The translations under genes were made by a program, and so were the position numbers. This document shows positions 25,811 through 34,555 of a DNA stretch of 64,000 nucleotides, piece by piece. Every line of letters starts with the position of its first letter. Position 1 is the stretch's first letter. This DNA comes from Streptomyces sp. SID8352 (lineage in GTDB: Bacteria > Actinomycetota > Actinomycetes > Streptomycetales > Streptomycetaceae), in assembly GCF_009862265.1 (NCBI RefSeq), contig NZ_WWGX01000035.1:210946-274945 (forward strand), read 5' to 3'. The notes below the pieces were generated by a model, which did no database searches, had not been told where the DNA came from, and saw nothing but the letters and a program-made list of their open reading frames with translations.

Positions 25811-27907
25811 ATGACGCATTCCGGACAGCTACGCGTAGGCGTGGACATCGGCGGCACCTTCACCGACATGGCGATCATGGACGACACCGGCATCGTCGCC
25901 GTCGGCAAGACCCTCACGACGCACGCCGAGCCGGCCGCGGGCGTGGAACGGCTGCTGGGGGAGACGCTCGTGGCCAACGCCCTCCCCGTCGACGCCGTCT
26001 CAACGGTCGTGCACGGCACCACACTGGTCACCAACGCCCTCATCGAGCGCCGCGGCGCCCGCACCGCGCTGCTCACCACCGAAGGCTTCCGCGACGTGGT
26101 CGAGATGGCCCGCGAACACCGCTACGAGCTCTACGACCTCAACCTCGACCTGCCCAGGCCACTGGTCCCGCGGTACCTGCGGTTCGGGATACCGGAACGC
26201 ACGCTGGCCACCGGAGCGGTCGAACGGCCGCTGGACGAGGCCGTCGTCCGCCGCCTCGCCACGGAACTGCGGTCGGTCGGCATCGAGGCCGTCGGGGTCT
26301 GCCTGCTGCACAGCCACGTCAACCCCGCGCACGAGCAGCGCGTCGCCGACATCTTCCGCGACGTCGCCCCCACGGTGCGGGTGGCACTGTCCAGCGAGGT
26401 CAACCCCGAGATCCGCGAGTACGAACGCGCGACGACCACCCTGGCCAACGTCTACGTGCAGGACCTCGTCGAGACCTACCTGGCCGACCTGCGCAGCCGG
26501 CTGCGCAGGATGGGCATCGCACGGGACCCGCTCATCATGCTGTCCAACGGCGGCGTCGCCACCGTGGACGTCGCCGCCAGATTCCCCATCCGCATGCTCG
26601 AGTCGGGCCCCGCCGGAGGGGCCCTGGGCGCGGTGGCGTTCGGCCGCGTCGCCGGCCGCCCCCACCAGATGGCCTTCGACATGGGCGGTACGACGGCGAA
26701 GCTGTGCGTCATCGAGAACCACCGCCCCCTGGTCACCCACACCTTCGAGGTCGACCGCATGTACCGCATGCTGGCAGGCTCGGGACTGCCGGTGCGGGCC
26801 CCCGTCATCGACATGATCGAGATCGGGACCGGCGGTGGCTCGATCGCCCGGATCAGCAGCCTCGGCCTCGTCACGGTCGGTCCCGACTCGGCCGGCTCCG
26901 AACCGGGCCCGGTCGCCTTCGGACGCGGCGGCACCGGCTGCACGGTGACCGACGCGGACTTCGTCCTGGGCTACCTCGATCCCGCCTCCTTCAGCGGCGG
27001 GGACCTCGTCCTGGACGTCCCGGCGGCGGCCGCCGCGATCGACGAGCAGATCGCCGGCCCGCTCGGCCTGAGCGTCCCCGAGGCCGCCTGGGGCATCCAC
27101 ACCACCGCGAACGAGGCCATGGCCAGCGCGGCGCGCGTGCACGCCATCGAACGCGGCCAGGACCCCGCCCGACTGCCGCTGTTCGTCTCCGGCGGCAACG
27201 GACCCCTGCACGGCCCGGGCGTGGCCAGGGCCCTGGGCGCCCCTCGCCTCGTCTCCCCGCCCGCCGCCGGCGTCCTGAGCACGCTGGGATTCCTCTCCGC
27301 GCCGATGTCCATCGACATCGTCCGCTCGCGCCACTACCCGCTCGCCGGGATCACCCTCGCCGACGTCGTGACGCTGTACGAGGAGATGGCCTCCGAAGGC
27401 GTCAGGATCTTGGAGGAGTCGGGCATCCCGCGCGGCGACATCGTCTGCGAGCGCACCCTGGAGATGCGCTTCATCGGCCAGGGCAACGAGCTGGAGGTGC
27501 CGGCACCCGCCGCCGACGAGAACTGGCACAACGCCGTGGCCACCAACTTCACCCGGCTCTACCTCCAGCGCTTCGGCACCGCCGTCCCCCGCGGGGTCGC
27601 CCCCGAGATCATCAGCTGGCGGGCCGTCGTACGCGGCCCCGGCCCTGACGCGACACTTCGCCTGACCGGGGCCGGCCGCACCGGTGAGGCCCTCAAGGGA
27701 CACCGCCGGGCGTACTTCCCCGCCGCGGGCGGCTACGTCGCCACTCCGGTCTACAGCCGGTACCACCTGCAGGCCGGCACCGTCCTCACGGGTCCGGCAC
27801 TGATCGAGGAACGCGAGTCCACCCTCGTCGTCGGCCCGGGAGACCGGTGCACCGTGGCCGAGGACACCAGCATCGTCGTCGAGTTCGACCGGGAGCAGTT
27901 TCAGTGA
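25811..27907 (+). CDS. hyuA: Hydantoinase/oxoprolinase family protein, subunit A
   Basis: This 698-residue protein is full length for HyuA-type ATP-dependent enzymes (N-methylhydantoinase A, 5-oxoprolinase N-half, acetone/acetophenone carboxylase beta-type subunits). It has the actin-like ATPase phosphate loops VDIGGTFTDMAI and FDMGGTTAKLCV, VHGTTLVTNALIERRGA, GTGGGSIARI, and the C-terminal GGNGPLHGPGVARALGAP. ATG 25811 is chosen because GGAAG lies 5 bases upstream; the frame extends back to 25667. With HyuB it should hydrolyse or carboxylate a cyclic amide or ketone using ATP. The exact substrate is unknown; the threonine aldolase-like gene and the MHS importer under the same operator motif may be part of the same pathway. 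Confidence 0.9.
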   Translation: MTHSGQLRVGVDIGGTFTDMAIMDDTGIVAVGKTLTTHAEPAAGVERLLGETLVANALPVDAVSTVVHGTTLVTNALIERRGARTALLTTEGFRDVVEMAREHRYELYDLNLDLPRPLVPRYLRFGIPERTLATGAVERPLDEAVVRRLATELRSVGIEAVGVCLLHSHVNPAHEQRVADIFRDVAPTVRVALSSEVNPEIREYERATTTLANVYVQDLVETYLADLRSRLRRMGIARDPLIMLSNGGVATVDVAARFPIRMLESGPAGGALGAVAFGRVAGRPHQMAFDMGGTTAKLCVIENHRPLVTHTFEVDRMYRMLAGSGLPVRAPVIDMIEIGTGGGSIARISSLGLVTVGPDSAGSEPGPVAFGRGGTGCTVTDADFVLGYLDPASFSGGDLVLDVPAAAAAIDEQIAGPLGLSVPEAAWGIHTTANEAMASAARVHAIERGQDPARLPLFVSGGNGPLHGPGVARALGAPRLVSPPAAGVLSTLGFLSAPMSIDIVRSRHYPLAGITLADVVTLYEEMASEGVRILEESGIPRGDIVCERTLEMRFIGQGNELEVPAPAADENWHNAVATNFTRLYLQRFGTAVPRGVAPEIISWRAVVRGPGPDATLRLTGAGRTGEALKGHRRAYFPAAGGYVATPVYSRYHLQAGTVLTGPALIEERESTLVVGPGDRCTVAEDTSIVVEFDREQFQ

Positions 27908-29682
27908 GCGCATCGACCCCAGCAGCCGCGTCACCCACCGTCCCCGAGGACACCGCGGTCGACCCCATCGTCGTCGGCCTCGTCGCCAACCGCATGCACT
28001 CCCTGCTCAACGAACAGCAGGTGGCACTCATCCGCGTCGCGTTCAGTCCCGTCGTCCGCGAGTCGCTCGACCTCGCGTGCGCCGTGTTCGACTCGGCCGG
28101 GCGGATGATCGGCCAGTCCTCCGGAGGCACCCCCGGTCACATCAACGCGATGGCCACCGGCATGGAGCACATCGTGGCCGCCTTCCCCCAGGACACCCTC
28201 GCCGAGGGCGACGTACTGATCACCAACGATCCCTGGCTCACCGCCGGACAGATCAACGACATCACCGTGGCCACCCCCGTCTACCGGGGCGGCACCCTCG
28301 TGGCCTGGTTCGCCAGTTGCTGCCACTCGCCCGACATCGGCGGCAGGATCCTGTCCGCGGCCGCGACGGAGGTCTTCGAGGAGGGCCTGCGCCTGCCGGT
28401 CATGCGGCTGCGCTCGGCCGCCGGCCCGGACGAGACCCTCGAACAGATCATCCGCGCCAACGTCCGCACCCCTGACGAGACCCTGGGCGACATCTATGCC
28501 CAGGTCGCCGCGAACGAGGTGGGCGCCCGCAGCCTGCTGGCGATGATGGACGAATTCGGCCTGCACACCATCGACCCGGTGGCCGACGAGATCATGCGCC
28601 GTTCGGAGGCGGCGCTGCGCACGGCCCTGAGTGAACTCCAGGACGGTGTGTACTGCGCCGAGGCGACCTCCGACGGCTTCGACGGGGAGGCCATCCACCT
28701 CAAGGCACGGGTGACCATCCGCGGTGACGCCATCGACATCGACTACGACGGCTCCTCGCCGCAGTCGCGCAACGGCGTCAACGTGGTGCTCAACTACACC
28801 CGCGCCTACACCTCCTTCGCCGTCAAGGCCGCCTTCGCCCCGGAAGTGCCGCACAACGCGGGATCGTTCCGGCCGGTCACCGTCAGGGCGCCGGCGGGAT
28901 CCGTGCTCAACTGCGTGGACCCCGCCCCCGTCGCCTCCCGCCACCTGGTCGGGCACTTCCTGCCCAGTCTGCTCTTCGAAGCCCTGCGCCCCGCCGTCCC
29001 CGGCGGGCTCCAGGCCAGCAGCGCCGACGCCCTGTGGATGACGGTGTGGCGCAGCGCCGAGCTCGGCGAGCCGTTCCCCTTCACACTGACCGCCTTCGCC
29101 GCCGGCGGCGCGGGGGCACGCCCGGCCAAGGACGGCCTGAACACCACCAGTTTCCCCACCGGTGTGCGCGCCGCGCCGACCGAGGTCCTCGAGACACTCA
29201 CCTCGCTGGTGCAGGTCCAGCGCGAGCTGCGGCAGGACTCCGGCGGTGCGGGGGAGTTCCGCGGCGGCCTCGGGCAGATCCTGCGGGTCCGCCGGCTCGG
29301 CGTGAACGCCTGGTCGGTCAACGCCAACATCGACCGCCTCACCCACCCGGCCCCCGGGGCCCGGGGAGGTGCCGAGGGCACCCGGGGCGAGTTCGTCGAC
29401 GACGCCACCGGCCGGCCGCTGCCGGCCAAGCGACTGGTGCGGCTGGCGCCCGGAACCACTGTCCGGCTGTCCTTCCCGGGCGGAGGCGGCTACGGGAACC
29501 CTGCCGACCGCGCCCCCGAGAAGGTCCTCGACGACGTCGTCAACGGATACGTCGGCATCGACGCGGCCCGCGCGGTCTACGGCGTGGACATCGAGTACAC
29601 CGGCGACCCGGCCGCCCTGGTCAGGATGCCCGGAAGCTATGTCGTCCGGGGCACCTCCCGCGGCCCGGCCACGGGCCCGTGA
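27904..29682 (+). CDS. hyuB: Hydantoinase/oxoprolinase family protein, subunit B
   Basis: This 592-residue HyuB-type subunit carries PIVVGLVANRMHSLLNEQQ, FDSAGRMIGQSSGGTPGHI, VLITNDPWLTAGQINDITV, CHSPDIGGRI, and the late glycine-rich SFPGGGGYGNPADR that closes most family members. It is catalytically required by HyuA in ATP-dependent N-methylhydantoinases and 5-oxoprolinases. The GTG at 27904 overlaps the hyuA stop (GTGA), so translation is coupled. A short stem (CCAGGT/ACCTGG, 29684-29700) follows the stop but is weak as a terminator. Confidence 0.92.
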   Translation: MSASTPAAASPTVPEDTAVDPIVVGLVANRMHSLLNEQQVALIRVAFSPVVRESLDLACAVFDSAGRMIGQSSGGTPGHINAMATGMEHIVAAFPQDTLAEGDVLITNDPWLTAGQINDITVATPVYRGGTLVAWFASCCHSPDIGGRILSAAATEVFEEGLRLPVMRLRSAAGPDETLEQIIRANVRTPDETLGDIYAQVAANEVGARSLLAMMDEFGLHTIDPVADEIMRRSEAALRTALSELQDGVYCAEATSDGFDGEAIHLKARVTIRGDAIDIDYDGSSPQSRNGVNVVLNYTRAYTSFAVKAAFAPEVPHNAGSFRPVTVRAPAGSVLNCVDPAPVASRHLVGHFLPSLLFEALRPAVPGGLQASSADALWMTVWRSAELGEPFPFTLTAFAAGGAGARPAKDGLNTTSFPTGVRAAPTEVLETLTSLVQVQRELRQDSGGAGEFRGGLGQILRVRRLGVNAWSVNANIDRLTHPAPGARGGAEGTRGEFVDDATGRPLPAKRLVRLAPGTTVRLSFPGGGGYGNPADRAPEKVLDDVVNGYVGIDAARAVYGVDIEYTGDPAALVRMPGSYVVRGTSRGPATGP

Positions 29683-29848
29683 GCCAGGTACCGCACCTGG
29701 ACGGGGAGAGCCGTCCGCCACGGGCCGGTCCGCGGGACACCGTGCCCGCTGCCCGCCCCGCACCTGTCCGGACCTCCCGGCACCCCGCGCACGACGGCAC
29801 CGTGCCAGAGGGCGGCCGGTCAGGGGGGCGACTCCGTCCGATCCATGG

Positions 29849-29897
29849 ATCGTCTGACAATCTTCTCATGGATCGTCGGACGTTCCTTGGGTACGAT
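29849..29897 (+). promoter_or_regulatory. gntR promoter with operators O5 and O6
   Basis: O5, ATCGTCTGACAATC (29849-29862), and O6, ATCGTCGGACGTTC (29872-29885), lie inside a 15-base direct repeat beginning CATGGATCGTC, offset by 23 bases, the same centre spacing as O3/O4. TACGAT (29892-29897) is a good -10 for gntR. O6 would cover the -35/spacer region, consistent with autorepression. Confidence 0.6.
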
Positions 29898-29957
29898 GAG
29901 ACGGGTGAGGAACCATGGGACGCGACCGGACGGCCGGCGTCCGGGGAAGGGGTGTCC

Positions 29958-30590
29958 ATGAGCGAGGTCAACGGCGGTGCCGCCATGCGGGTCGCCGATC
30001 TGCTCCGTGCGGAGATCAGGGCGGGTACGCTCCGGCCGGGCCAGCGGCTGTCCGAGGAGCACTTCCGCGCCAGGTACGGGGTCTCGCGCAGCAGCCTGCG
30101 CGAGGCGTTCCGGCTGCTGGTCCGGGACCGCCTCCTCGTGCACGAACTCAGCCGCGGCGTCTTCGTCCGGGAACCGACCCGCGCGGAGCTGCGTGACCTC
30201 TACCGGGTCCGCAGAGTGATCGAGTGTGCGGCGCTGCGCCAGGTCGAGACGCTGACCCCGGTACTCCTGCGGCAGCTCGCCGAAGCGATCGAGGAGGGCA
30301 AGCGCGCGGCCGGGGAGGGGCAGTGGGAACTGGTGGCCTCGGCCAGCATCCGCTTCCACCAGACCCTGGTCGCCCTGGCGGGCAGCGAACGCCTGAACGA
30401 GATCATGGACGGTGTCCTCGCCGAGCACCGGCTCGCCTACGCGCTCATGAAGGACACCCAGGTCTTCCACCTCGGCTTCCTCAACCGGCACGAGGCCATC
30501 GCCGACACCCTGCGCGCCGGTGATCTCGACGGTGCCGCCGCGCTGCTCGACCAGTACCTCCGCGACTCCGAGCGGGCAGTGCTCGACTGA
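29958..30590 (+). CDS. GntR-family regulator with FCD domain
   Basis: This 210-residue protein has an N-terminal winged helix-turn-helix (ADLLRAEIRAGTLRPGQRLS; RYGVSRSSLREAFRLLVRD; GVFVREPTRAEL) and a C-terminal FCD effector-binding bundle with the ligand/metal-type residues in SIRFHQTLVALAGSERL and FLNRHEAIADTLRAGD. ATG 29958 follows GGAAGG; the frame runs back over its own operator. FadR-subfamily members bind GTCNGAC-like palindromes and are usually released by organic acids. Seven matching sites lie before the MHS transporter, hyuA, gntR and the aldolase-like gene, so it is probably the local repressor of that set. Confidence 0.92.
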   Translation: MSEVNGGAAMRVADLLRAEIRAGTLRPGQRLSEEHFRARYGVSRSSLREAFRLLVRDRLLVHELSRGVFVREPTRAELRDLYRVRRVIECAALRQVETLTPVLLRQLAEAIEEGKRAAGEGQWELVASASIRFHQTLVALAGSERLNEIMDGVLAEHRLAYALMKDTQVFHLGFLNRHEAIADTLRAGDLDGAAALLDQYLRDSERAVLD

Positions 30591-31024
30591 CGAACCAACG
30601 CCGTCACCGCCCTCGGAACGGTGAATCATCGGACGTTCCCTTGTCCTCCCGGGAGGAAGGGGCCCGGATGCCGACCGCGCCCCGGCACCGCGCCTCTTCC
30701 ACCGCAGAACCGCCGAGGCGGGCACCCGTGTGCCCGGCCCGGGCCCGGCGGGCATCCGCACCGCGGCCCGGCCCCTCCGTCCCCGCTCCTCTCCGGACCC
30801 CGCCAAAGGAGCGGCACCATCGGGGCGCACGCCTCCGCACCACCACCGCGGCGGCCGACGGCCCCCGCCCCGGCCCGCCGCGCGCCGGCCGGGGAAGACA
30901 GCGCGGCCGGAGCCCGCGATCGACCGATCACACCGGGCCGCGCCCCCCGCGGTCCCGCCGCAGCACCGGGGGAGAAGGCATCGGCCCCGGCTCCCCCCGA
31001 CACCGGCTACCAGGAAGGCCCTCC
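30591..31024. other. Leader region of the aldolase-like gene with operator O7
   Basis: O7, ATCATCGGACGTTC (30625-30638), differs from O6 at one base and lies near the start of this 434-base gap. A strong ribosome-like GGAGGAAGG follows, with an in-frame ATG at 30668 that would add 119 Pro/Arg-rich residues to the aldolase-like protein; I regard that as untranslated. Nothing else is recognisable. Confidence 0.5.
30625..30638. promoter_or_regulatory. GntR-type operator O7
   Basis: A 14-base element 35 bases past the gntR stop and about 390 bases before the start chosen for the aldolase-like gene. It shares 13 of 14 bases with O6 and would bring the downstream gene into the GntR-controlled set. 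Confidence 0.5.
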
Positions 31025-32086
31025 ATGGACACCTCCGCCGACCCTGCCCCCTCCAACCCCGCTTTCCTCAGCGACAACATGGCGGGGGCCTCGCCCGAGA
31101 TGGTCCGGGCCGTCGCCGACGCGGCTGCCGGGCAGGCCCCGCCGTACGGCAGGGACCCCCTGACCGAAGCCGTCCGCCACCGACTGAGCGCCGTATTCGA
31201 ACGGAAGGCTTCCGTCTTCCTGGTCAACACCGGATCCGCCGCCAACGCCCTGGGCCTGGCCGCCCTCACCCGGCCGTGGAGCGGCGTGCTGTGCCATCCG
31301 GCCAGCCACATCAACAACAGCGAGTGCGGCGCTCCCGAGTTCTTCACCGACGGCGCCAAGCTGCTCGCCGTTCCGGGCGACGACAGCAAGATCGACCCCG
31401 ACGCCCTGGAGCGGGCGGCGCGCCACCGGGCCGGTGATGTGCACAGCGTGCAGCCGTCCGTGCTGAGCATCAGCCAGGCCACGGAGAGCGGCAGCGTCTA
31501 CACCCTCGGGGAGATCCACCGCCTGGCCGGCATCGCCAAGGACGCCGGCCTGCGCGTCCACATGGACGGTGCGCGCTTCGCCAACGCCCTGGAACACCTC
31601 GGCGCCACCCCCGCCGAGATGAGCTGGAAGGCCGGCGTCGACGTGCTCTCGTTCGGGGCCACGAAGAACGGCGCGATGACCGCCGAAGCGATCGTCTGCT
31701 TCGATCCGGCACTGACCGACGAACTCACCTTCCGCGTCAAGCGGGCCGGGCAACTCGCCTCCAAGATGCGCTTCCAGGCCGCCCAGATGCAGGCATACCT
31801 CACCGATGACCTCTGGCTGCGCAACGCCCGCCGGGCCAACGCCATGGCCGCACGGCTCGGCGACGGCCTCAAAGCCATGGCCGGCACCGACCTGCTGGCC
31901 GCCCCACAGGCCAACATCATCTTCTGCCGCCTGCCCGAGCGGACCATCGACGGACTCCTCGCGGAGGGCTACACCTTCTACCGGGGGCGCTGGGGACCGG
32001 GGGTCGTCCGGCTCGTCACCGCCTTCTCCCACACCCCCGACGACATCGACCGGTTCCTCGACGCGCTCCGCCGCCACGCCCGCTGA
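31025..32086 (+). CDS. Low-specificity L-threonine aldolase-like PLP enzyme
   Basis: This 353-residue fold-type I PLP enzyme is of the threonine aldolase/beta-eliminating lyase family: FLSDNMAGASPEM at the start, VNTGSAANALGLAALTRPW, CHPASHINNSECGAPEFF, LRVHMDGARFANAL and the PLP lysine in SFGATKNGAM. Family members cleave L-threonine or beta-hydroxy-amino acids to glycine and an aldehyde. ATG 31025 follows GGAAGG. Operator O7 upstream suggests control with hyuAB, so it may act on an amino acid released by the hydantoinase pathway. Confidence 0.9.
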   Translation: MDTSADPAPSNPAFLSDNMAGASPEMVRAVADAAAGQAPPYGRDPLTEAVRHRLSAVFERKASVFLVNTGSAANALGLAALTRPWSGVLCHPASHINNSECGAPEFFTDGAKLLAVPGDDSKIDPDALERAARHRAGDVHSVQPSVLSISQATESGSVYTLGEIHRLAGIAKDAGLRVHMDGARFANALEHLGATPAEMSWKAGVDVLSFGATKNGAMTAEAIVCFDPALTDELTFRVKRAGQLASKMRFQAAQMQAYLTDDLWLRNARRANAMAARLGDGLKAMAGTDLLAAPQANIIFCRLPERTIDGLLAEGYTFYRGRWGPGVVRLVTAFSHTPDDIDRFLDALRRHAR

Positions 32087-32352
32087 CCCCGCGGCCACGG
32101 ACCGCTCCGGCCCACGGCGGGCACCACACACCATGACCTCCGGGCACCGCAGGGCCGCCGGCCCGGTGCGCGGGAGCGGTCCCGCGCGCTCAGCGCTGAC
32201 GTGCTCAGGGGCCCGGCCGGGGGAACGCGCCGCGGACGGCCCCCGCCCCGCCCGCCCAACCGGCTTGGTCTCCCGGACAGCTCCATTGCAGGATGTCCGC
32301 AGGATCCCGGACGGGACACGCCCGTCCGCCCGGACATCACCCCGAGGAACAC

Positions 32353-33129
32353 ATGCACTCCGGCTTCGACGACACCGCCTGGCGCTACGGCCCGCTGGCC
32401 ACCCTGTTCTACGAACTCGACAAGCCGGTCGGCACCTCGTTCGGAGACGTCGAGTTCTACGCCGACCGTCTGCGGAACGTGTCCGGCCCCGTCCTGGAAC
32501 CCGCCGTGGGAACCGGCCGCGTCCTGATCCCCCTGCTCGAACGGGGACTGGACGTACGCGGTTACGACACCTCGGCCCCCATGCTGGAACGGTGCCGCGC
32601 CAACTGCGCCCGGCACGGCGTGCGGGCCGAGCTGTCCGAGGGCGACATGACCACCCACCGTGCCCCGGGGGTCTTCGAGGCGATCGTGATCCCCACGGGC
32701 TCCTTCGCCCTGCTGCCCGACCAGGCGGGCGCGCGGACCGCGCTCGCGGCCATGCACACGAACCTGGCCCCGGGAGGACGGCTGATCGTCGACGTCGAAC
32801 CGCCGTCCACGGGCACGGCCCCCGACGACGGACCGGTCCGCCACCGGTGGAGCGGCGACGACCTCATCACCCTCACCACCTGGCGCACCCACGTGGACCC
32901 GGTCGCCCAGCGCACCACCCGCTGGCTCCGCTACGAAGCCTGGCGGAGCGGCGCCCTGACGCGCACCGAACTCCAGGTCTTCTCCCTGCTGTGGTTCGGG
33001 CTGGCCGAGTTCACCGCCATGCTGCACCGGGCGGGCTTCGCCCGGGTCGAGGTCCACGGCGGCTACCGCGCGGGCGCCGCCCCGACCGCCGCGGACGACG
33101 TGTGGACCTTCGAGGCCACCCGCGCGTAG
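32353..33129 (+). CDS. Class I SAM-dependent methyltransferase
   Basis: This 258-residue protein has a Rossmann-type methyltransferase domain: motif I VLEPAVGTGRVLIPLLERG, the acidic DVRGYDTSAPML after beta-2, and GGRLIVDVEPPS after beta-5. ATG 32353 follows GAGGAA; an in-frame upstream start at 32293 adds 20 Pro/His-rich residues. The substrate is unknown. It is 266 bases downstream of the aldolase-like gene on the same strand and may be an independent unit. A loose 10-base stem (33147-33156/33188-33197) follows. Confidence 0.85.
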   Translation: MHSGFDDTAWRYGPLATLFYELDKPVGTSFGDVEFYADRLRNVSGPVLEPAVGTGRVLIPLLERGLDVRGYDTSAPMLERCRANCARHGVRAELSEGDMTTHRAPGVFEAIVIPTGSFALLPDQAGARTALAAMHTNLAPGGRLIVDVEPPSTGTAPDDGPVRHRWSGDDLITLTTWRTHVDPVAQRTTRWLRYEAWRSGALTRTELQVFSLLWFGLAEFTAMLHRAGFARVEVHGGYRAGAAPTAADDVWTFEATRA

Positions 33130-33589
33130 CGGACTCGCCCCGCAGGCGGGCCGTCCCCGGACCGCCCCGTGAACGCCGGTGACCCGCGGACGGCCCGGCT
33201 TGCCCCGCCGGCCACCCGTCCGGACAGACGCACAGCGGACAGCCCCCGCACCAGGGTCTTTCGTCTGGATCAGGCCGGATCGGGGAGCGGGGTCCGGCGC
33301 CGTGCGTCGCAGGGCGGAGGAGGGAGTCGGGGCGGAGCCCTGGGGACCGACGACAACGCGGCGAGGTGCGGTGCCAGGGTCCGCGAGCCCGGCATGATCC
33401 AAACGAGAGGCCCTAGCCTCCAGGCCGTCGGGCCCCGGCCGACGACCGGCCACGACCGCCTCTTCCCGGCAAGCCGGCGCCGGCCCCTGGCGAACCCGCT
33501 GGGATCCACCGCCGGTCTGCCCGCCGCTCCTGTCCCGCGCTGCCGGACAGCCCCTGGCCGCCCCCGTGCCGGCGATTCAGACTCCTCCC
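33130..33589. other. Upstream region of the microcompartment operon
   Basis: About 460 bases without a recognisable gene. A stem with 10-base arms and a long loop (33147-33197) may end the methyltransferase transcript. Slightly AT-richer DNA near 33390-33420 and 33575-33620 may hold the operon promoter; I find no convincing -35/-10 pair. Confidence 0.45.
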
Positions 33590-34555
33590 ATGTCGCGCAT
33601 TTTTCGTGCAACGCCGGGAGACAACTCGTGGCGGCGTAGGCCCTCCCCGGTCACCTCGCCGGCCGACGACGGCCCCGGCATCGTCGCCGGCTACCTCGCG
33701 CCGCACCCGCCCCATTTGCTGTACGCGGAGAATCCGCCGCAGAACGAACCGCGGTCCCAGGGCGGATGGGAGGTCCTGCGCTGGGCCTACGAGAACGTCA
33801 GGAAGCGGATCAAGGAGCTTCGGCCGGACGTCATCGTGATCCACGCCCCGCACTGGATCACGATGGTGGGCCACCACGTGAACTGCGTGCCCAACCCGCG
33901 CGGTGTCTCCGTGGAGCCGATCTTTCCCAACCTGCTGCGCTACCGCTACGACTTCCGGACGGACGTCGAACTGGCCGAGGCCATCGCGGACCAGGCGTCC
34001 GCCGACGGTCTGGTGACCCGCAAGCTGAAGACCGAGGGGGTACGCGTCGACTACGCCACCATCACCGCGCTCCACCTGCTGAACCCGGAATGGGACATCC
34101 CCGTGGTGTCGCTGTCCGCCAACAACAACCCCTACTACTACTCGACCAGCTCGCTGGACCAGATGGAAGTGCTCGGGGAGGCCACCCGCAAGGCGATCGA
34201 GGCGACCGGGCGCCGGGCCGTCCTGGCGGGCTCGAACTCGCTGTCCCATCTGCACTGGGACCGGGAGCCCGAGCTGCCCGAGGACATGGCCGGTGAGCAT
34301 GTCTACAGCAACCACCAGTACCAGTGGGACATGCGTCTGCTCGAACTCGTCCGGGCGGGCCGCACGCGCGACCTCAAGGGGTTCATCCCCGAGCACATCG
34401 AAGCCACCGAGTCGGAGACGAAGGCCGGCAGCCTGAGCTGGATGCTGTCCGCTCTCGGGTGGCCCGAGGGACTCGGAGAAGTGCTGGCCTACGGCACGGT
34501 CATCGGCACCGGCAACGCCGTCGCGGCCTGGGAGCCCGGAAGGGTGTCGGCATGA
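33590..34555 (+). CDS. amnB: LigB-type extradiol dioxygenase, catalytic subunit (2-aminophenol 1,6-dioxygenase beta-like)
   Basis: This protein of about 321 residues matches the catalytic beta subunit of 2-aminophenol 1,6-dioxygenases: LAPHPPHLLYAENPPQNEPR, IVIHAPHWITMVGHHVNCV, SLSANNNPYYYS and FIPEHIEATESETKAGSLSW. Ligand-type His near residues 39 and 88 and the Glu in the last motif fit the class III Fe(II) site. The reaction opens 2-aminophenol to 2-aminomuconic 6-semialdehyde. The start is uncertain: ATG 33590 and GTG 33566 both lack a ribosome site, and residues 1-30 (MSRIFRATPGDNSWRRRP onward) are an extension beyond the usual family N-terminus. A GGGAG-preceded GTG at 33628 is out of frame. 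Directly upstream of the alpha subunit and BMC shell genes. Confidence 0.88.
   Translation: MSRIFRATPGDNSWRRRPSPVTSPADDGPGIVAGYLAPHPPHLLYAENPPQNEPRSQGGWEVLRWAYENVRKRIKELRPDVIVIHAPHWITMVGHHVNCVPNPRGVSVEPIFPNLLRYRYDFRTDVELAEAIADQASADGLVTRKLKTEGVRVDYATITALHLLNPEWDIPVVSLSANNNPYYYSTSSLDQMEVLGEATRKAIEATGRRAVLAGSNSLSHLHWDREPELPEDMAGEHVYSNHQYQWDMRLLELVRAGRTRDLKGFIPEHIEATESETKAGSLSWMLSALGWPEGLGEVLAYGTVIGTGNAVAAWEPGRVSA

Noticed and set aside
30668..31024. N-terminal extension of the aldolase-like gene from ATG 30668 with a strong ribosome-like site
   Set aside because: The 119 extra residues are Pro/Arg-rich and the conserved fold begins right after ATG 31025, which has its own ribosome site.
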